DNA of 64,000 nucleotides from Peltaster fructicola (GCA_001592805.2 CP051142.1:3348001-3412000); one strand, 5' to 3'. Numbered from the stretch's first letter, positions 22,267 to 34,443 are shown. Made by a program: numbers and translations. Notes: generated by a model from the letters alone, not told the origin.

Positions 22267-22976
22267 TGCTGGCTTGTGAAGGTGGTTAAAAGTGATGGAG
22301 ATGAAGTGTGCTTTTGATGAACCGTCTCGCTCCTGGTCGAGCGGGGTTTCAATGGATGCGAATAGACTGACTTACGCTTCGATAATGGCACGGTTCGCAG
22401 GCATTGTGCGAGGTGGCAGTAATCCTCTTCCCGAGGCAAGGGTTGTGATGAGTCGTGCGGGAGGGCTGCTCGTGATAACTACAAGTCGCTGTCAATGAAG
22501 GCGATGGGAGCTTAGGATGGTACTGCGCTGCGCTTCGTTGCGAGCAACACTTTGTGTGAGCGAGTGCTATCTAACTGCTCCCCTTGGAAGATGCGAAGGT
22601 GCCGTTAGCGAAAAAGACTGCTAGTTGGTCTGGGCACGTGTAAATGATCAAGCTGCCACGAGATGGTATGCAGTTGATGATAAGGAATAGTGCCTGAAGA
22701 GACGAAAGAAACGTCTCGTCGAAAATTTTGAGGCAACTCAACTGCGGTCGTGGTGCACAGACCTGCGAGGCAACAGAGGTGACAACACAACACTGCGACC
22801 CGGCACCATCAACGTGCACACATTCGACGAGGCCTGAGGTCAGACACTTGGCAGAGGGCAATCCGGGCTTCGGTATACATCTCGTGATCTGTTAACATCA
22901 TGCAAAGTCTGAGGGTATATGTGGTACGACGACATCATCTCTCCCTCGATAAAACTGGTCTCTGCTTGCTGTAGCT
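22267..22976. other. Intergenic
   Basis: About 710 bp between the F-box-like start and the transporter stop (both minus). It holds the promoter of the former and the 3' UTR of the latter. No other feature is seen. Confidence 0.5.
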
Positions 22977-25160
22977 CTAGGCTTTGTCCGGATCAGCAAA
23001 CTTGCGAGCAGCAGCAGAATCCTCGAAATGGTAGAGCTGAGGCATCGGTTCTCCCTTGCGGAACAAAACCCATCTTCTGAACCACCATGGGAACATCTCA
23101 GTACCTTGGAACTGTGCATGGCGTCGAGTAGTAACGCCAAAGACGTAGTCAAGCTCCTCCAAAGTTCGTTGCCTAGACACAGTCAGTTAGTATTGATGAT
23201 TGAGCGGAGGATATCTCCTGGTACTCACTTTGTCTCAGGCAGAAAGAAGAAGATCAGGAAGAATGCTACGACATTCAGTCCAGCGTAGAAGCCGACAGTA
23301 CCGGTTGGTGTGAAGACTACCAGCATTCGAGGTAGGGAAATGGTCAAGATTGAAGCCCAGAAGTCTGTGAGTGTCAGCATCAGTCTTTGACGACAACGTC
23401 CTGAAGAACTCACTATTGGTCGCCACAGCCCAGGCCATTCCAACTTCTCTGTGGCTCAGTGGAAAGCATTCTGCGCTATAGGTAAAAGGCACTGGTCCTT
23501 CGCCCGGCGAGTAGAAGGCAGCAAAGATGAAGATGAACAGCGCCACGAGTGGGAGACGAGCTGAGCTGTCCTGGCTGATCAGCAGACACAGGCCAGCAGC
23601 AAGCAATGACCATGCCATGTTAGGGAAGGTGAAGTTCAGCAAGCCACGTCGTCCAAAGGTGTCGATGGTGTACACAGCCGGCCAAGCGAAGAGGAAATTG
23701 ACCAGTCCAAAGCCGAAGGACACCAACAGTGAGTCTCGAACGCTCAAGCCGGCCGTGTGGAAGATGGTCGACGAGTAGAAGGCGATGATGTTGATGCCGC
23801 ACATCTGTTGTGCTATCATGACAATACCGGATGCTTGCGTGGCACGCCTGACACGAGGAATTGTGAAGAGCTCGACGAAGCGGGTGAAGAAGTTGCTCTT
23901 TGGCGAAAGTCCTGCTTCTAAGATCAGACGCTCTTCCTGGTCGAGCTGAGCTTGGATGTAGTAGACGTCGCGGGCGGCTTGTAATGGCGAATTGCGCAGA
24001 CGGACGAGCGACTTGTATGCGTTTGCTGGTCGGCCCTTCTTCAACAGCCATCGAGGAGATCTAGACGAATGTCAGTCTGAACATATACATCAACAGATGT
24101 GAAACCTTACTCTGGAGTGAACCAGATTCCGATGACCAGTGGCACAGCAGGAATGAAAGCAGACCCGAGCTGCAAGCGCCAAGCGATATCTCCAACCTGA
24201 AACACGATCAAATTCGCGCAAAGACCCAAGAAGATGCCAAAGGCCGTCCACAGCTGCCACGACATCACCAGACCACCACGGATGTTCGCTGGAGCATTCT
24301 CAGCTGAGAACACCGGTACTGTGACCTCCTTCAAGCCCATTCCAATGCCCAACAAGAAACGACAAGCGATGAGCTGACCATAGTTCTGAGTGCAGGCGGA
24401 GCCAATAGGTGCGAGAAGTGAGAAGATTGCTCCAAGGAAGATCGTGCCACGGCGGCCAAGCCAGTCGTTGAGAGGGTCTGACAGCCAGCCTGCGAACACG
24501 GCAATCGTCATGTATGGCATTGCGTTCACAGCACCAATGATCCAGGAGTTCCTCTGGCATTCTGCATCGCTAAGACAAGGATTTGGTCCATCCATGCTGT
24601 CAGAGATGCCGAAATTAGCTGGCCATGACAGATTGGCTCCATTGCTGCCCTCTACATTCACGTCAGCATGTACACACGGTGTCTTCTCAAGCTTCTACTG
24701 ACCTTGATCCCAGCCTTGGATGGCTGCAGCAATGGAATTGAGAGTGATGGTGAAGTAGAGGGCCCAAGGGTGTTTCCAGCGGTGAGTGATCTCTTCTCGC
24801 AAGATCTGCCTGTCAGCATCGTCCAGCTCAGAAATGTTCTCGAAATCGCCAGGACTCTGAGCGACGAGAGCACCCTTGCGCAGCAGAGGCACCTCATTCT
24901 CCATGCCGTACTTGCGAGCGAAGCTGTCGACATCCGCCATGAGCTCCTCCCTCGGAATGCCAGCCAACGGGTTCTTGATCTCGCCAGTGGTGTTCTCAGT
25001 CATTGCGACCACGCTCTCCTTGCGGTGGCCACCCTTCTCATTGCCGAGGCCATCACGGTGTGAGACTGTGCCCTTCTGGGCGTCAACGATGTCGCTGCTG
25101 ATGCGTCAGTAGTAGTACGATCCAAGAGTAAGCTCAGCCTTACTTTCCAGTCGCCGCCAT
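22977..25160 (-). CDS. MFS sugar porter (12 TM)
   Basis: Six exons: 25160-25144, 25097-24703, 24651-24111, 24060-23414, 23364-23229 and 23172-22977, with introns of 46-56 bp; 643 aa. Every join restores a continuous transporter. Signatures of the sugar porter family are the TM2-3 loop with GRRGT, the TM4-5 segment ending [24 protein letters not shown] after TM6, a TM7 [10 protein letters not shown] segment, FGRRGLLNF, and the family's C-terminal PETK. The N-terminal cytosolic region is unusually long (about 115 aa), and TM1 includes a [14 protein letters not shown] stretch shared by a subgroup of fungal porters. It should import a hexose, pentose or polyol by proton symport. Which one is unknown. 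The first coding exon is only 17 bp; two adjacent in-frame CAG acceptors differ by one codon. Confidence 0.88.
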
Positions 25161-26324
25161 TGTTCACGATATTGAACGCATGCGAGTTTGGGTATCTGCC
25201 AGAAGCAATCGATGTTAAGATGATCTCAGCTCAGCAAGGTGGAGTAAGGTCAGCTACATATACACCCGAAGATGAAATGAGGAGGCTACATCCGCAGCAT
25301 GACATGAGCGGCACACGGCGCACAGGAAAAGCTGAGACGCTGATCGCTCGCTACAGCAAACTCGAGGGCCAGGATGAGCACACGACATTGGTGCTGCAGG
25401 CAGGGCATTGATGTGGCGTCGTCTTACTTTCGAAGGCCGCAAACAGTCTCTGGCTGCGAGCAATGTTGTGCTGAACATTCCGCAGCTCCAATATGCCGTG
25501 GTATGCGATCATGCAACAAACAGCCTTGAGCACTTGGGAGCTTCGTTCGTGGGCACCCTGATCAAGCTGACAGGAATTCGTTGTGCTGCGTGATCGTCCT
25601 CCTGAGCAGCACAGACACGGCGTTGATCCTTGAGGCCAAATTAGCGATGCATCATGTACCATCGTACAGCACAAATGCAGGCGGCCCCTCTTGGGCTCGT
25701 GCTTGTGCGCAGCCTCATCGCGGAACCATCTTGATCTGATGAAATCCCACGGACTCATATGCAATCGATGTTTTCCCTCGAGAGTGGCTGTTGTCGCCGG
25801 TGATGCCAAAGAACGTGGTATACAATACAGGAATGTGGAGTTCTCCGTTAGAGCTCCTCAACCAGGAATCCAGGGTCCATGACATTGGATGAGGTGTTCC
25901 ATTGATGCTCATTGGCAGGGCTCCGCCATCCTTCAAGAAACCCACCAGCAGGCTATACCCTGCGTTAGGTTATCTGACCATATGCTTGGGTCGTACAAGA
26001 TTATGACGAGGCCTTGGCTGTTTGCTGCTCGAGGTGAGTAAGCCAGACTCCGGACAATGTCGGGTGGGTAACGTCGACAGACATTCTTTGCAGCACTCTT
26101 TGACGAAGTTGATGCTGGTTGAACATCCTGGTTAGTCTTCTTGCAGACTGCGGACGAAGCATCCCTGCGATGACGAACATCCATCAGGAAAGCTGTAGCT
26201 GGCAAGAAAAGACCGCAGGTAGCAGCGATCTGCATCAGGGCACGACGCCCTGATCCTCAGGCTGGCCATACGCATGATCTTGCAGGTCATGTGCAAGTCA
26301 CGATGTTGGTATAGTAGGTATCGA
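25161..26324. other. Intergenic, no supportable gene
   Basis: About 1.16 kb upstream of the transporter start (minus strand) and past the TEN1 stop. Open frames (25351-25809 and 25933-26235, both minus) have random-looking composition and no family resemblance. Confidence 0.45.
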
Positions 26325-26798
26325 TCACGCATCTGCACTGATGCTAGCTTGAAATCCAAGCACTGCCGCATTGTATGCATCGAGCTTGACAGCGCCAGCA
26401 TCCCAGATCCTGATGGCATTGATCTCGATTGTCTTCGAAGGTGGGACTGCATACTGGGACGCTGCCGAAGGTCGCTTGGAGATCTTTCGACGCTGCACGT
26501 AACCGATGATGTTGATCCACGCTCCGACTTCGACGTGTTCATGTGTAAGGCTTTCTAGGACGTTCTGGACGTTGACGATGATTTGTGGAGTATTGTCGTC
26601 GTCATTGAAAGGGTTGTTTCTGACCAGGAGCTGGCCTGCTGTAAGGTCATAGTGGTGCACGCTTCTAAACGATCAGATCTGTCAAGTGTACACGCCTGTG
26701 ACATACCAGCCTAGAAATCTCACCTTCGAGCTGCGCGCTACAGTCACGAGCTGGTGCAAGAGGACAAGTCGGGTTGCCGTGGGATCGAATATGTTCAT
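26325..26798 (-). CDS. TEN1: CST complex subunit Ten1 (telomere capping)
   Basis: Two exons, 26798-26707 and 26661-26325, joined over a 45-bp GTATGT...AAG intron; 142 aa. The N-terminal part reads RLVLLHQLVTVARSSKVRFLGC, and exon 2 continues VHHYD. 'KVRFLGCV..Y' is the first OB-fold strand characteristic of fungal Ten1. The second half keeps VNVQNVLESL, VGAWINIIGYVQ and the closing INAIRIWDAGAVKLDAYNAAV helix. Ten1 binds Stn1 and, with a Cdc13/Ctc1-type protein, protects telomere ends and controls fill-in synthesis. The acceptor must be AAG rather than the earlier TAG, because the latter creates an immediate stop. An in-frame ATG at 26831 could add 11 residues. The gene is short and easily missed by automatic annotation. 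Confidence 0.85.
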
Positions 26799-27646
26799 TG
26801 TGGTTGCAGTGTTGTTCGTGAGTTCTTGCATGTGTTTGAGCTAGAGGACGTCGGAAAGTGCGTATTTACAGGGACGTATCGGCATTTCTTAGCATGTATG
26901 ATGGCTTTCTGCTTTCCAGACTTCACCATCAGGCCGGCTTGTCCGTTGCAATAGCAGAGGCAACAAGCGTCGCAAGAACCTACCACGTTCCTACAGGCCA
27001 GCAGATCTCCCACAGCCAGTCATATCGACGAGATTATACGGTATCTCCACGACGACGATCCCATGCCTCCTCCATGATACTCTGAAGGGCAGATAGGGCT
27101 GCCACCATCCATTCCGCTACGCAGTATGCCATGTAAAGCGACGAGAGTACTCACGCCCTTCAACAACGCCCTCAGCTACCACTGAAGGCTATTACGTTCT
27201 CGAATCTTCATGGCGTTCAACAGCAACCACAATGTCCCGCCTTGGAGGAACCCTCAGTGATGCTGTTGTCACCTAGCTCGCCCGCACAACATGCAGTGTG
27301 ATAGAGAGCTTCACATCAACAGGCGCTGATGAACGAGAGCCAACTGACAAGCGCCAAGCCGCAATCATGCAGAGGTGGGAGAGCATCCTGTGCCTAGCTC
27401 GATACCATGATACCGCGACAGAGAGGACAGTATCTGCGGCCCGGAATCGTGAGCTCGTAGCGCTCGTGACGACATCACCAGATGAATAGTGATGGAGTAT
27501 GGTATACAGCATGCCGTGTACACATCAACGAGGTCGGTGTGTTGTTGTTCTCGCTACAATCTCGCCCCAAGACCTAGCTTCCAATGATGCAAATCGTCAG
27601 CTTAACTACTTGTTCTTGATCGCCTCCCAATCTGACCTCAGCATCG
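26799..27646. other. Intergenic
   Basis: About 850 bp between the TEN1 start and the GNAT stop, both on the minus strand. The sequence shows short open frames only. Nothing recognisable. Confidence 0.45.
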
Positions 27647-28372
27647 TCACACTGTTAGTACAAATAGAGTGATATACGTCTCGTAACATACTCCAAACAT
27701 CAGTGTGTCATACCATTCTCCCGCTGAGAAACATGTCTGCCTTAGTCGGCCTTCTTCGACGAATCTGCTGAACCTTATGAGCCCTGGACAGGTTTCTAGC
27801 GGGCAGGGGAAAAGGACTTACATCTTGCGGTACAAAGCAATGGCAGATTCGTTGAGCGTATAACAGACGAGACCCATCCGATGCAGACCAAGCTCGTTGA
27901 AACCATACTCGAGCGCCCACTTCAGGACTTCCGTGCCGTAGCCTTTGCCACGATTTTGTGGATCGTGAAAGCCCATGCCCAGGTTGCAGGCACGGTTTTT
28001 GAAATCAAAGCCTTGGTTCTGGAATGATATGACGCCTATCATGGGCAATGGCGTTGAGTGCTCCACTCGAGTGAAGACGGCTGGATTGTAGTCTTCTGGC
28101 TTATGGCAGACTGCAAATCTTGGCAGTTCGTGACTCGCTCGTGGTTTTGTCAGTGCTTTGACAAGATCTTCGCCAACTGGCGCCAAGGCAGAATTACTGC
28201 TGTAGCGCAGATAGTGAATTTGATTGAGTCCTGTGCAACGCATCGAGTTAGCTGTGCATCTCTTGCGAAGAAGTCGAAGCTGGTGGTGCTGGTGAACGTT
28301 CTGACCATGTCTTAAAGCTTTTCCATCGGACTCTTCCATGCCACGAATGATCAATCTTTGCGTCTCAAACAT
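27647..28372 (-). CDS. GNAT-family N-acetyltransferase
   Basis: Exon 1 (28372-27822) and exon 2 (27767-27647) join over a 54-bp GTAAGT...CAG intron; 223 aa. The N-terminus MFETQRLIIRGMEESD is the usual beta-1/alpha-1 start of the RimJ/RimL-like (Acetyltransf_3) group. The acetyl-CoA loop is GMGFHDPQNRGKGYGTEVL, followed by the family's NESAIALYRK | RFVEEGRLRQ helix-strand, which spans the intron and proves the splice. The predicted end (FGVCYETYITLFVLTV) is not family-like. A different frame just downstream encodes VTMLRSDWEAIKNK-stop, which is, so the last 15 residues are doubtful. Residues 20-60 also look less conserved than expected. The substrate is unknown (protein N-termini, amino acids or small amines are possible). 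Confidence 0.75.
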
Positions 28373-29748
28373 GTTCGCCGTTTTATGCTTGGCAGGGGAG
28401 AGGTCTTGATAGTCAGCTGCGGCTACAGGCGAGAACGCATCCTTATACGAGTGACTGCCGATTGGATTTGAGTTGTAGATAACGGCATGGGAAATACGAA
28501 CAGCCCCACATCTGTTTCGATCCTGTCGTGTAAATACTCTTGTGTCGCCGACACCAGACAGCTATCGTGCCAAGCTCCTGTCACCATACTCTGGTCATAG
28601 AGCAGGCGTTGCTGTAAGTCGGGTTTAGAGTCTATTGGCTAATGGGAAAGCTAAGTAAGCTTTTCTCAGTGCTTCGATCCCACTTCTTACTAATCTCGTG
28701 AGTCCAGAGTCGAGTTCGTGAAGTCGACGATGCGCACTACTTGGACAGCTCAGACTGGGTCTCAGTACGAGTGATGATCTAGGCTATGCACGACTTCTTT
28801 GTGCATAATCAGTCTGTGCACTCGATACACATCATCACCAAGAATGTGCTTTGAGTCTCTTTCTGCCTCTCATCCAGCTGTTACACCCACATTCTGCCAG
28901 GTTGTGTCGAATGAGCTGCAGCGGTAGCAGCGAGTGAGAGTGAAAAGACTGGCGGACAGTAGAGATGGAGGAATGATAATAGGAACAGGAGGCGAAGCCG
29001 TGAGCGTGGGAAGGTCATGCACAATCGATTGCAACAGGTCTCTGAACAGCGCTGTCAGTTTCAAGCGCAGGGCGACGCTGTGCTCTATTTCTCTGCGGCA
29101 GCCACTACACCCCAAGGGGCGACATCTCTGTGGCAGTCGTGCTCGAGAGCTGATTACGCAGTAAGCCAGCATATGGAATCACTGAGTGACATTGTTTGCT
29201 GAGGTTGTGTATCGAGGTTAGTCGTTCACGAACTGCAAGAGTTGTATGCGTAGTTGGCGGCTCGAAGCTGATGAACCAGCGCCAGCAAGCGTGATGCTAC
29301 TTTGCAAGGTTGTATATGGAACATTCGGTGAAATGTCACCCGAGATGAGGTTGGTCATGCTAGTGAGCCTAAGCCACAGGCGTCCGAGTGCTGTGACACT
29401 TGCAGTGCCGGCTGAGTGTCGACTAGCGTGTATCGAAGATCCAGACGCAGCATTGATAAGACCGCTCGTAAGAGCAGATCTGCATCTCTATTGATGGCAA
29501 GTAGGCGCAAATATGTCGCCGAAAAGGCATTGCGTGAAGTAAGGAAGCCTGTGGGCCCTGGAGATAGGCACGCTTGGGCGCTGCGAGGGTGATGAGAGAG
29601 CTGTGGCATCGAGATGGTGGTGTGAAGTGGAGGAAGGAGAAGCTCGACATTGAGCATGCCAGAATGAAGTCACCCGCACGGGCCTCAAGGCTTGAATAGA
29701 CGACCTGCATTTCACTGTGAGATTCCAGCGTAAAGCTGCAGCACAAAC
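28373..29748. other. 1.4-kb intergenic region
   Basis: This divergent region between the GNAT gene (minus) and SPF27 (plus) has no supported gene. Small open frames of 60-107 codons (for example 28870-29172 and 29423-29746, both minus) lack homology signals. No tRNA-like or tandem-repeat structure was found by eye. Confidence 0.45.
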
Positions 29749-30369
29749 ATGCCTCTCATACTCGAAACGCCTGATGCTCTACCCTACATTGATGCTGCGC
29801 CGTCTGAAGGTGCGATTGCTGCAGCGAATAGCCTGGTCGAAGATGAGCTCCGCGCACAACCTGTGACAGAACTGCACCACTCGATTTCAGCGACGAGAGA
29901 GCCAACATTCTCAGCAGCAGTCGAACAGGAGTTCGCACGCATCAAATCCGGCAGTTCTCAGCAATCTGGTATCGATCTCGCGCGCTACGATGTACTCGAT
30001 GCGCCTAGCAAAGGACACCTAGAAGGCTGGCGCGAAACACTTCAAAAGGCATACACCAGCTCAGAATACCTTCGTGGTCGCGAGATCAACCTTGCCTTGC
30101 TCGAGACCTACGGCAGAAACGCATGGTTGATTGGCAACAGTCAGTTGGAAGATTTGCTACGAGACTTGGAGCGAGATGTCGACGCTGCGAAGACTGAGCT
30201 GGAGGCAGTTGAGGAAGAACGACGAGTCGCACAGGGAAATGCTGCAGGCGAGATGCAGAGTCTGAATGACACATGGCGACAAGGCATTGGTAGAATGCTT
30301 GAAACTCAGGCAGCATGCGAACGTCTGCGAATGGACATTCTCGAGCGACGACGTCAAGGAGCGACATGA
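29749..30369 (+). CDS. Pre-mRNA-splicing factor SPF27 (BCAS2/Cwf7/Snt309-like)
   Basis: A single-exon protein of 206 aa. It begins DALPYIDAAPSEGA after ten residues, the hallmark of the BCAS2 family. The conserved middle is YTSSEYLRGREINLALLETYGRNAWLIGNSQLEDLLRDLE (about 100-140). A long C-terminal coiled coil follows (about 135-200, with the family's W in NDTWRQGIGRML). SPF27 is a core member of the Prp19 (NTC) complex and is needed for spliceosome activation and stability. Length and motif order match the family throughout, so truncation is unlikely. Confidence 0.9.
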   Translation: MPLILETPDALPYIDAAPSEGAIAAANSLVEDELRAQPVTELHHSISATREPTFSAAVEQEFARIKSGSSQQSGIDLARYDVLDAPSKGHLEGWRETLQKAYTSSEYLRGREINLALLETYGRNAWLIGNSQLEDLLRDLERDVDAAKTELEAVEEERRVAQGNAAGEMQSLNDTWRQGIGRMLETQAACERLRMDILERRRQGAT

Positions 30370-31228
30370 ATGCTCGCAAGGATATCACAGACGGATGATT
30401 GCTTACTTGAGACAGACGATACCCAAGCATAAAGACGACTGCTACGTGGTGTTTTCAAGACACTTCAGCTCGCATCTTGGTCTGCACTCGCTGCTTACAG
30501 CGATTCAAGCAACTAACACAGGCATTTGCTTCGATCCTGATCATACTGGTTGAGCAACAGTATCATGAGATACTCTGGGCAGCTGAAAAGGAGACTCTAC
30601 ACTGCGGCAACAACTCAATGTCGCTGCTGGCACTTGTTGAAAGATAGTATGTGCGAAGCTATGCTATGCTCTATTCACTATCTTGTATTGGTTCGCCAGG
30701 AGTCGATGCCCTCGGAGACGGCACTTGACGGACAGGCAGTGTATACGACGTCTTGGACTGGTACATGCCCTCTACTTTGCATCTAGGAAACAGGGTTACC
30801 ACATCATCTATGGCCTTGTCGAAACACTACTGCGAACAACAGTCACATCCTGTCTACCACAGACAACTTCACCGCAAGTCCGCCCTCTGTGTATCCAATC
30901 GCATATCCGCGATGCCGACGAATCTCAGCACTATATTGATCATGCAGCAGAGCAAGAAGCATCACAGTGGTACACACTCGAGGCATCAGGAGCACTCGAA
31001 ATACACGTTGGAAGCAATACCCATACTGAGCTCAACAGCTTTCAATGTCTGTAGATTATGTATCATGGACTTTACAGGCAGCTGGTATCCCGATGGAATG
31101 CCCTTACCATCATCACGTTGAGTGATTATTCCCTTTTTTGTTTGACAGAAGCATACCACAACTCCAATGCTATGCAAGCCCTGCCGTGATGAAACGAGCA
31201 CGATGTGGTATCATAAAGTAGGAAACGC
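30370..31228. other. Convergent intergenic region
   Basis: About 860 bp between the SPF27 stop (plus) and the C1-THF synthase stop (minus), longer than most convergent gaps here. Overlapping open frames of 78-123 codons occur on the plus strand (30550-31121) but resemble no family. Otherwise 3' UTRs are expected. Confidence 0.45.
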
Positions 31229-34200
31229 CTAGAACAAACCATCAATCTCTCCTGTAACAGGGTCAACATCGACATTGAGATATCCCGGCGCAGTAGGCAG
31301 ACCAGGAATGGTCTGAATGTCTGCAGCCAGTGCGTAGAGGTAGCCTGCACCAGCAGCCATTCTCACGTCGCGGATTGGCACTGTGAAGCCCGATGGTGCT
31401 CCCTTGAGCGCAGCGTCGTGTGACAAGGAGTACTGTGTCTTGGCAATGCAGATTGGCAAATTACCGAAGCCTTGTCGAGTGTAGGTGTCGACCTTCTTCT
31501 GTGCAATCTCTGAGAATTCGACTGCCTCAGCACCATACATCTTCTTGGCAATAGCTTCAATGCGCTCTTGTACGGTGCCCTCAGTGCTGTAGAGCTTGAA
31601 GTTCTCAGGCTTACTCTGCTCCGAAGCGGCAATAACGCCCTTTGCGAGGTCGACAGCTCCCTTGCCACCCTCAGCCCAATGGTTGGCAGCGATAGCATCG
31701 ATAGCACCGGCAGCGAGAGCTTCCTCACGGATGACCTGGACCTCAGCCTCGGTGTCTGTCTCGAACTTGTTGACGGCAACGACGACGTTGACACCATACT
31801 GGCGAGCGTTCTCGATGTGCTTCTTAAGGTTGACACAGCCCTTGCGCAGGATCTCGACGTTCTCGGTGCGGTAGACCTCTGGAAGTTGTGCGCCTGGTGA
31901 GATCTCTGGTCCACCACCATGCACCTTGAGCGCACGAACTGTCGCGACGATGACAACGACGTCTGGGACAAGGCCTGAGTTGCGGCACTTGATGTTCATG
32001 AAGCGCTCACCACCCATGGTGAAGTCGAAGCCAGCCTCGGTTATGACGAAGCCGGTCTTCTCGTTGTGGTTCTCATCTGGCTCAGTACCTGCGAGCTTCA
32101 GAGCGACACGGTCAGCAATGATAGAGCTGTTGCCGATACTGATGTTTGCGAAAGGACCAGCGTGGACAAAGACTGGAGTGCCCTCAAGTGTTTGCATAAG
32201 ATTTGGCTTAACGGCGTCCTTCATGAGAGCTGTCAGAGCACCGCCAGCACCGATGTCGTCTGCTGTGACTGGATCGCCCGCCTTGCTGCTGGCAACGACC
32301 ATGCGGCCTAGACGGTCGCGCATGTCTGCAAGAGATGTGGACAGCGCGAGCACAGCCATACACTCACTGGCGACGGAAATGTCGAAGCCAGTTGCTCGTG
32401 GCGCTACCTTACTCTCGGTTGGTGCCTGACCGATAGTGATACCACGGAGATGTCTATCGTTGACATCGAGCACTCGTCGCCAGGTGATGGTCTCTGGGTC
32501 GATATCGAGACGCACAAACTTGGTGATCTCCTCTGGTGTGAGCTCGTTAGGGTCAGTCTTGGTGATGCCAAGCTTCTCAAGACGCTTGAACATGACTGGG
32601 ACGAAAGCACGCTTGCCCTTCTTTGCTGGCACAAGTCGCTTGTAGAGTGCTGCATCACTCTGAGTGTTCTCGTGGAACATACGTGTGTCGATAGCGGCTG
32701 CAAGAAGATTGTTGGCAGCAGTGATGGCGTGGATGTCACCAGTCAAGTGGAGGTTGAACTCGTCCATAGGAATGACCTGACTGTAGCCTCCACCAGCTGC
32801 ACCACCCTTGATACCGAATGTTGGACCTTGCGATGGCTGACGGACGTTTGCAAAGGACACACGACCGAGCTGACCTGAAAGTGCTTGTGCGAGACCAATA
32901 GTGGTCGTGCTCTTGCCCTCACCAAGTGGTGTAGGCGTGATACCTGCGATGAGGATATATCGACCATTGCGTCTGTGTTGCAGTCTCTCGATTGTGTCAA
33001 GCGAGACCTTTGCCTTGTATGCACCGAACGGCTCAAGCTCGTGCGCTGCAATGCCGACTTCAGTAGCGAGTCGGGTGATTGGCTTTGGTCGTTGTGCTCG
33101 CGAGACAGCGATATCACTTGGCACTGGCTGGTTGAGCTTCAGTGGCAGAGGAGTGATGTGACGAGCTTTTTGTCGCTCAAAGTGTGCGGTTGCAGCATCA
33201 ACGACGTTCTCCAGAAGCATGGCAACAGTCATTGGTCCAACTCCTCCTGGTACGGGTGTGATCTGTGAGGCAACCTGTGAAGCCGATTCGAAGTCGACAT
33301 CACCGACCAGTCGCTGTCCTGACTTCTTGCTCTCATCTGGAACGTAGTTTGTGCCGACGTCAATCACGACGGCTCCCTCCTTGAGCCAGTCGCCCTTGAC
33401 GAAGCCTGCTTTGCCAATGGCTGCAACGAGGATATCAGCCTGCTTGACGATTGCCTCGATGTTCTGCGTCCTCGAGTGGCAGACTGTGACCGTAGCATCA
33501 GCGTTCCTGAGCAGATAGCTGACTGGTGCGCCAACGATGTCTGAACGTCCAAGCACAACAGCATTCTTGCCCTTGACATCAACACCACTCTCCTTTAGCA
33601 GAACCATAACTCCCTTTGGTGTGCAAGGGACGAAGAGTGGCTTGCCGCCTTTCTTTGCGAGCTCGCCAATATTTCCAGCACCAAATCCGTCAACGTCCTT
33701 CTCTTCACTTACTGCAGATGTGACGTTGTATTCGTTGAGATGTGCTGGGAGAGCTGCACAAGGATACCGTGCACGCTTGGGTCATTGTTGAGGCTCTCGA
33801 TCTTGTCGAGGAGTTCGACCTCTGAGATGTTCTCTGGCAGGCTGTCAAGATCGCACTTGATGTTTGCTTCCTCAGCTGCTTTCAGCTTCATGCGAACATA
33901 TGTGCTGCTGTCTGATCGGTCGCCAACTTGGAGAATGACCAGCGAAGGGACATATCGAGCGTTGTTGGCCTGTTTCTCAGCAATCTCCTTTGCAATCCTC
34001 TCTCGTATCGATTTAGCAATGGCTGTGCCATCGATCTTTGTGGCTGGCATCTTGTTGGAGCTGTAAGAGCGTGATAGTCGTGGAACGGCTTGAGCACGCA
34101 GCAGAAGTCGAGAAGAGAAGGGAGATGTCAATCCAGAGCGGCGTGAGAAGGTTGTATGCGGGCTAGAACTACCTGCTGGCCATGCAGGTGTGCTGCAGAT

Positions 34201-34443
34201 CTCGAAGGTGGAGCTTGAAGAGGGCGATAGTTTTGCTGATGCCACACCCGCTGTATAATAGTGCATGTAGAATGCCTCGGGGCAGGAAGAGACCGGAGCA
34301 TTACACCGTGTGACAACACTGGCAGGAAAAGGAAGGCAAGCCGATAAGAAGAGATTCGAGAGCGATTTTCTATGGTCTATGTGGGAATGGCCGTAATAAT
34401 GGGTTCTAGGGGCGAGAAAGATCGTAGGATGGCGCACAGTCAT
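31229..34443 (-). CDS. MIS1: C1-tetrahydrofolate synthase (trifunctional), one frame break
   Basis: The coding sequence runs from 34443 to 31229 with no intron but changes frame near 33750; about 1071 aa when joined. The first part holds the 5,10-methylene-THF dehydrogenase/cyclohydrolase domain (from [17 protein letters not shown] near residue 134; [21 protein letters not shown]; then, past the break, [46 protein letters not shown]). The second part is 10-formyl-THF synthetase, with its ATP loop [14 protein letters not shown] and the family's [20 protein letters not shown] and [14 protein letters not shown]. The enzyme interconverts one-carbon folates for purine, thymidylate and formyl-Met synthesis. 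A long N-terminal extension (1-131) rich in Ser, Arg and Ala looks mitochondrial. A second in-frame Met at 132 (nt 34050) would give the cytosolic form (ADE3-like). The break removes 1 or 4 nt in a highly conserved QLPLP-type segment. Confidence 0.88.

Noticed and set aside
25351-25809. 152-codon minus frame between the transporter and TEN1
   Set aside because: Composition looks random (many Cys, Ser, His), with no motif or splice support.
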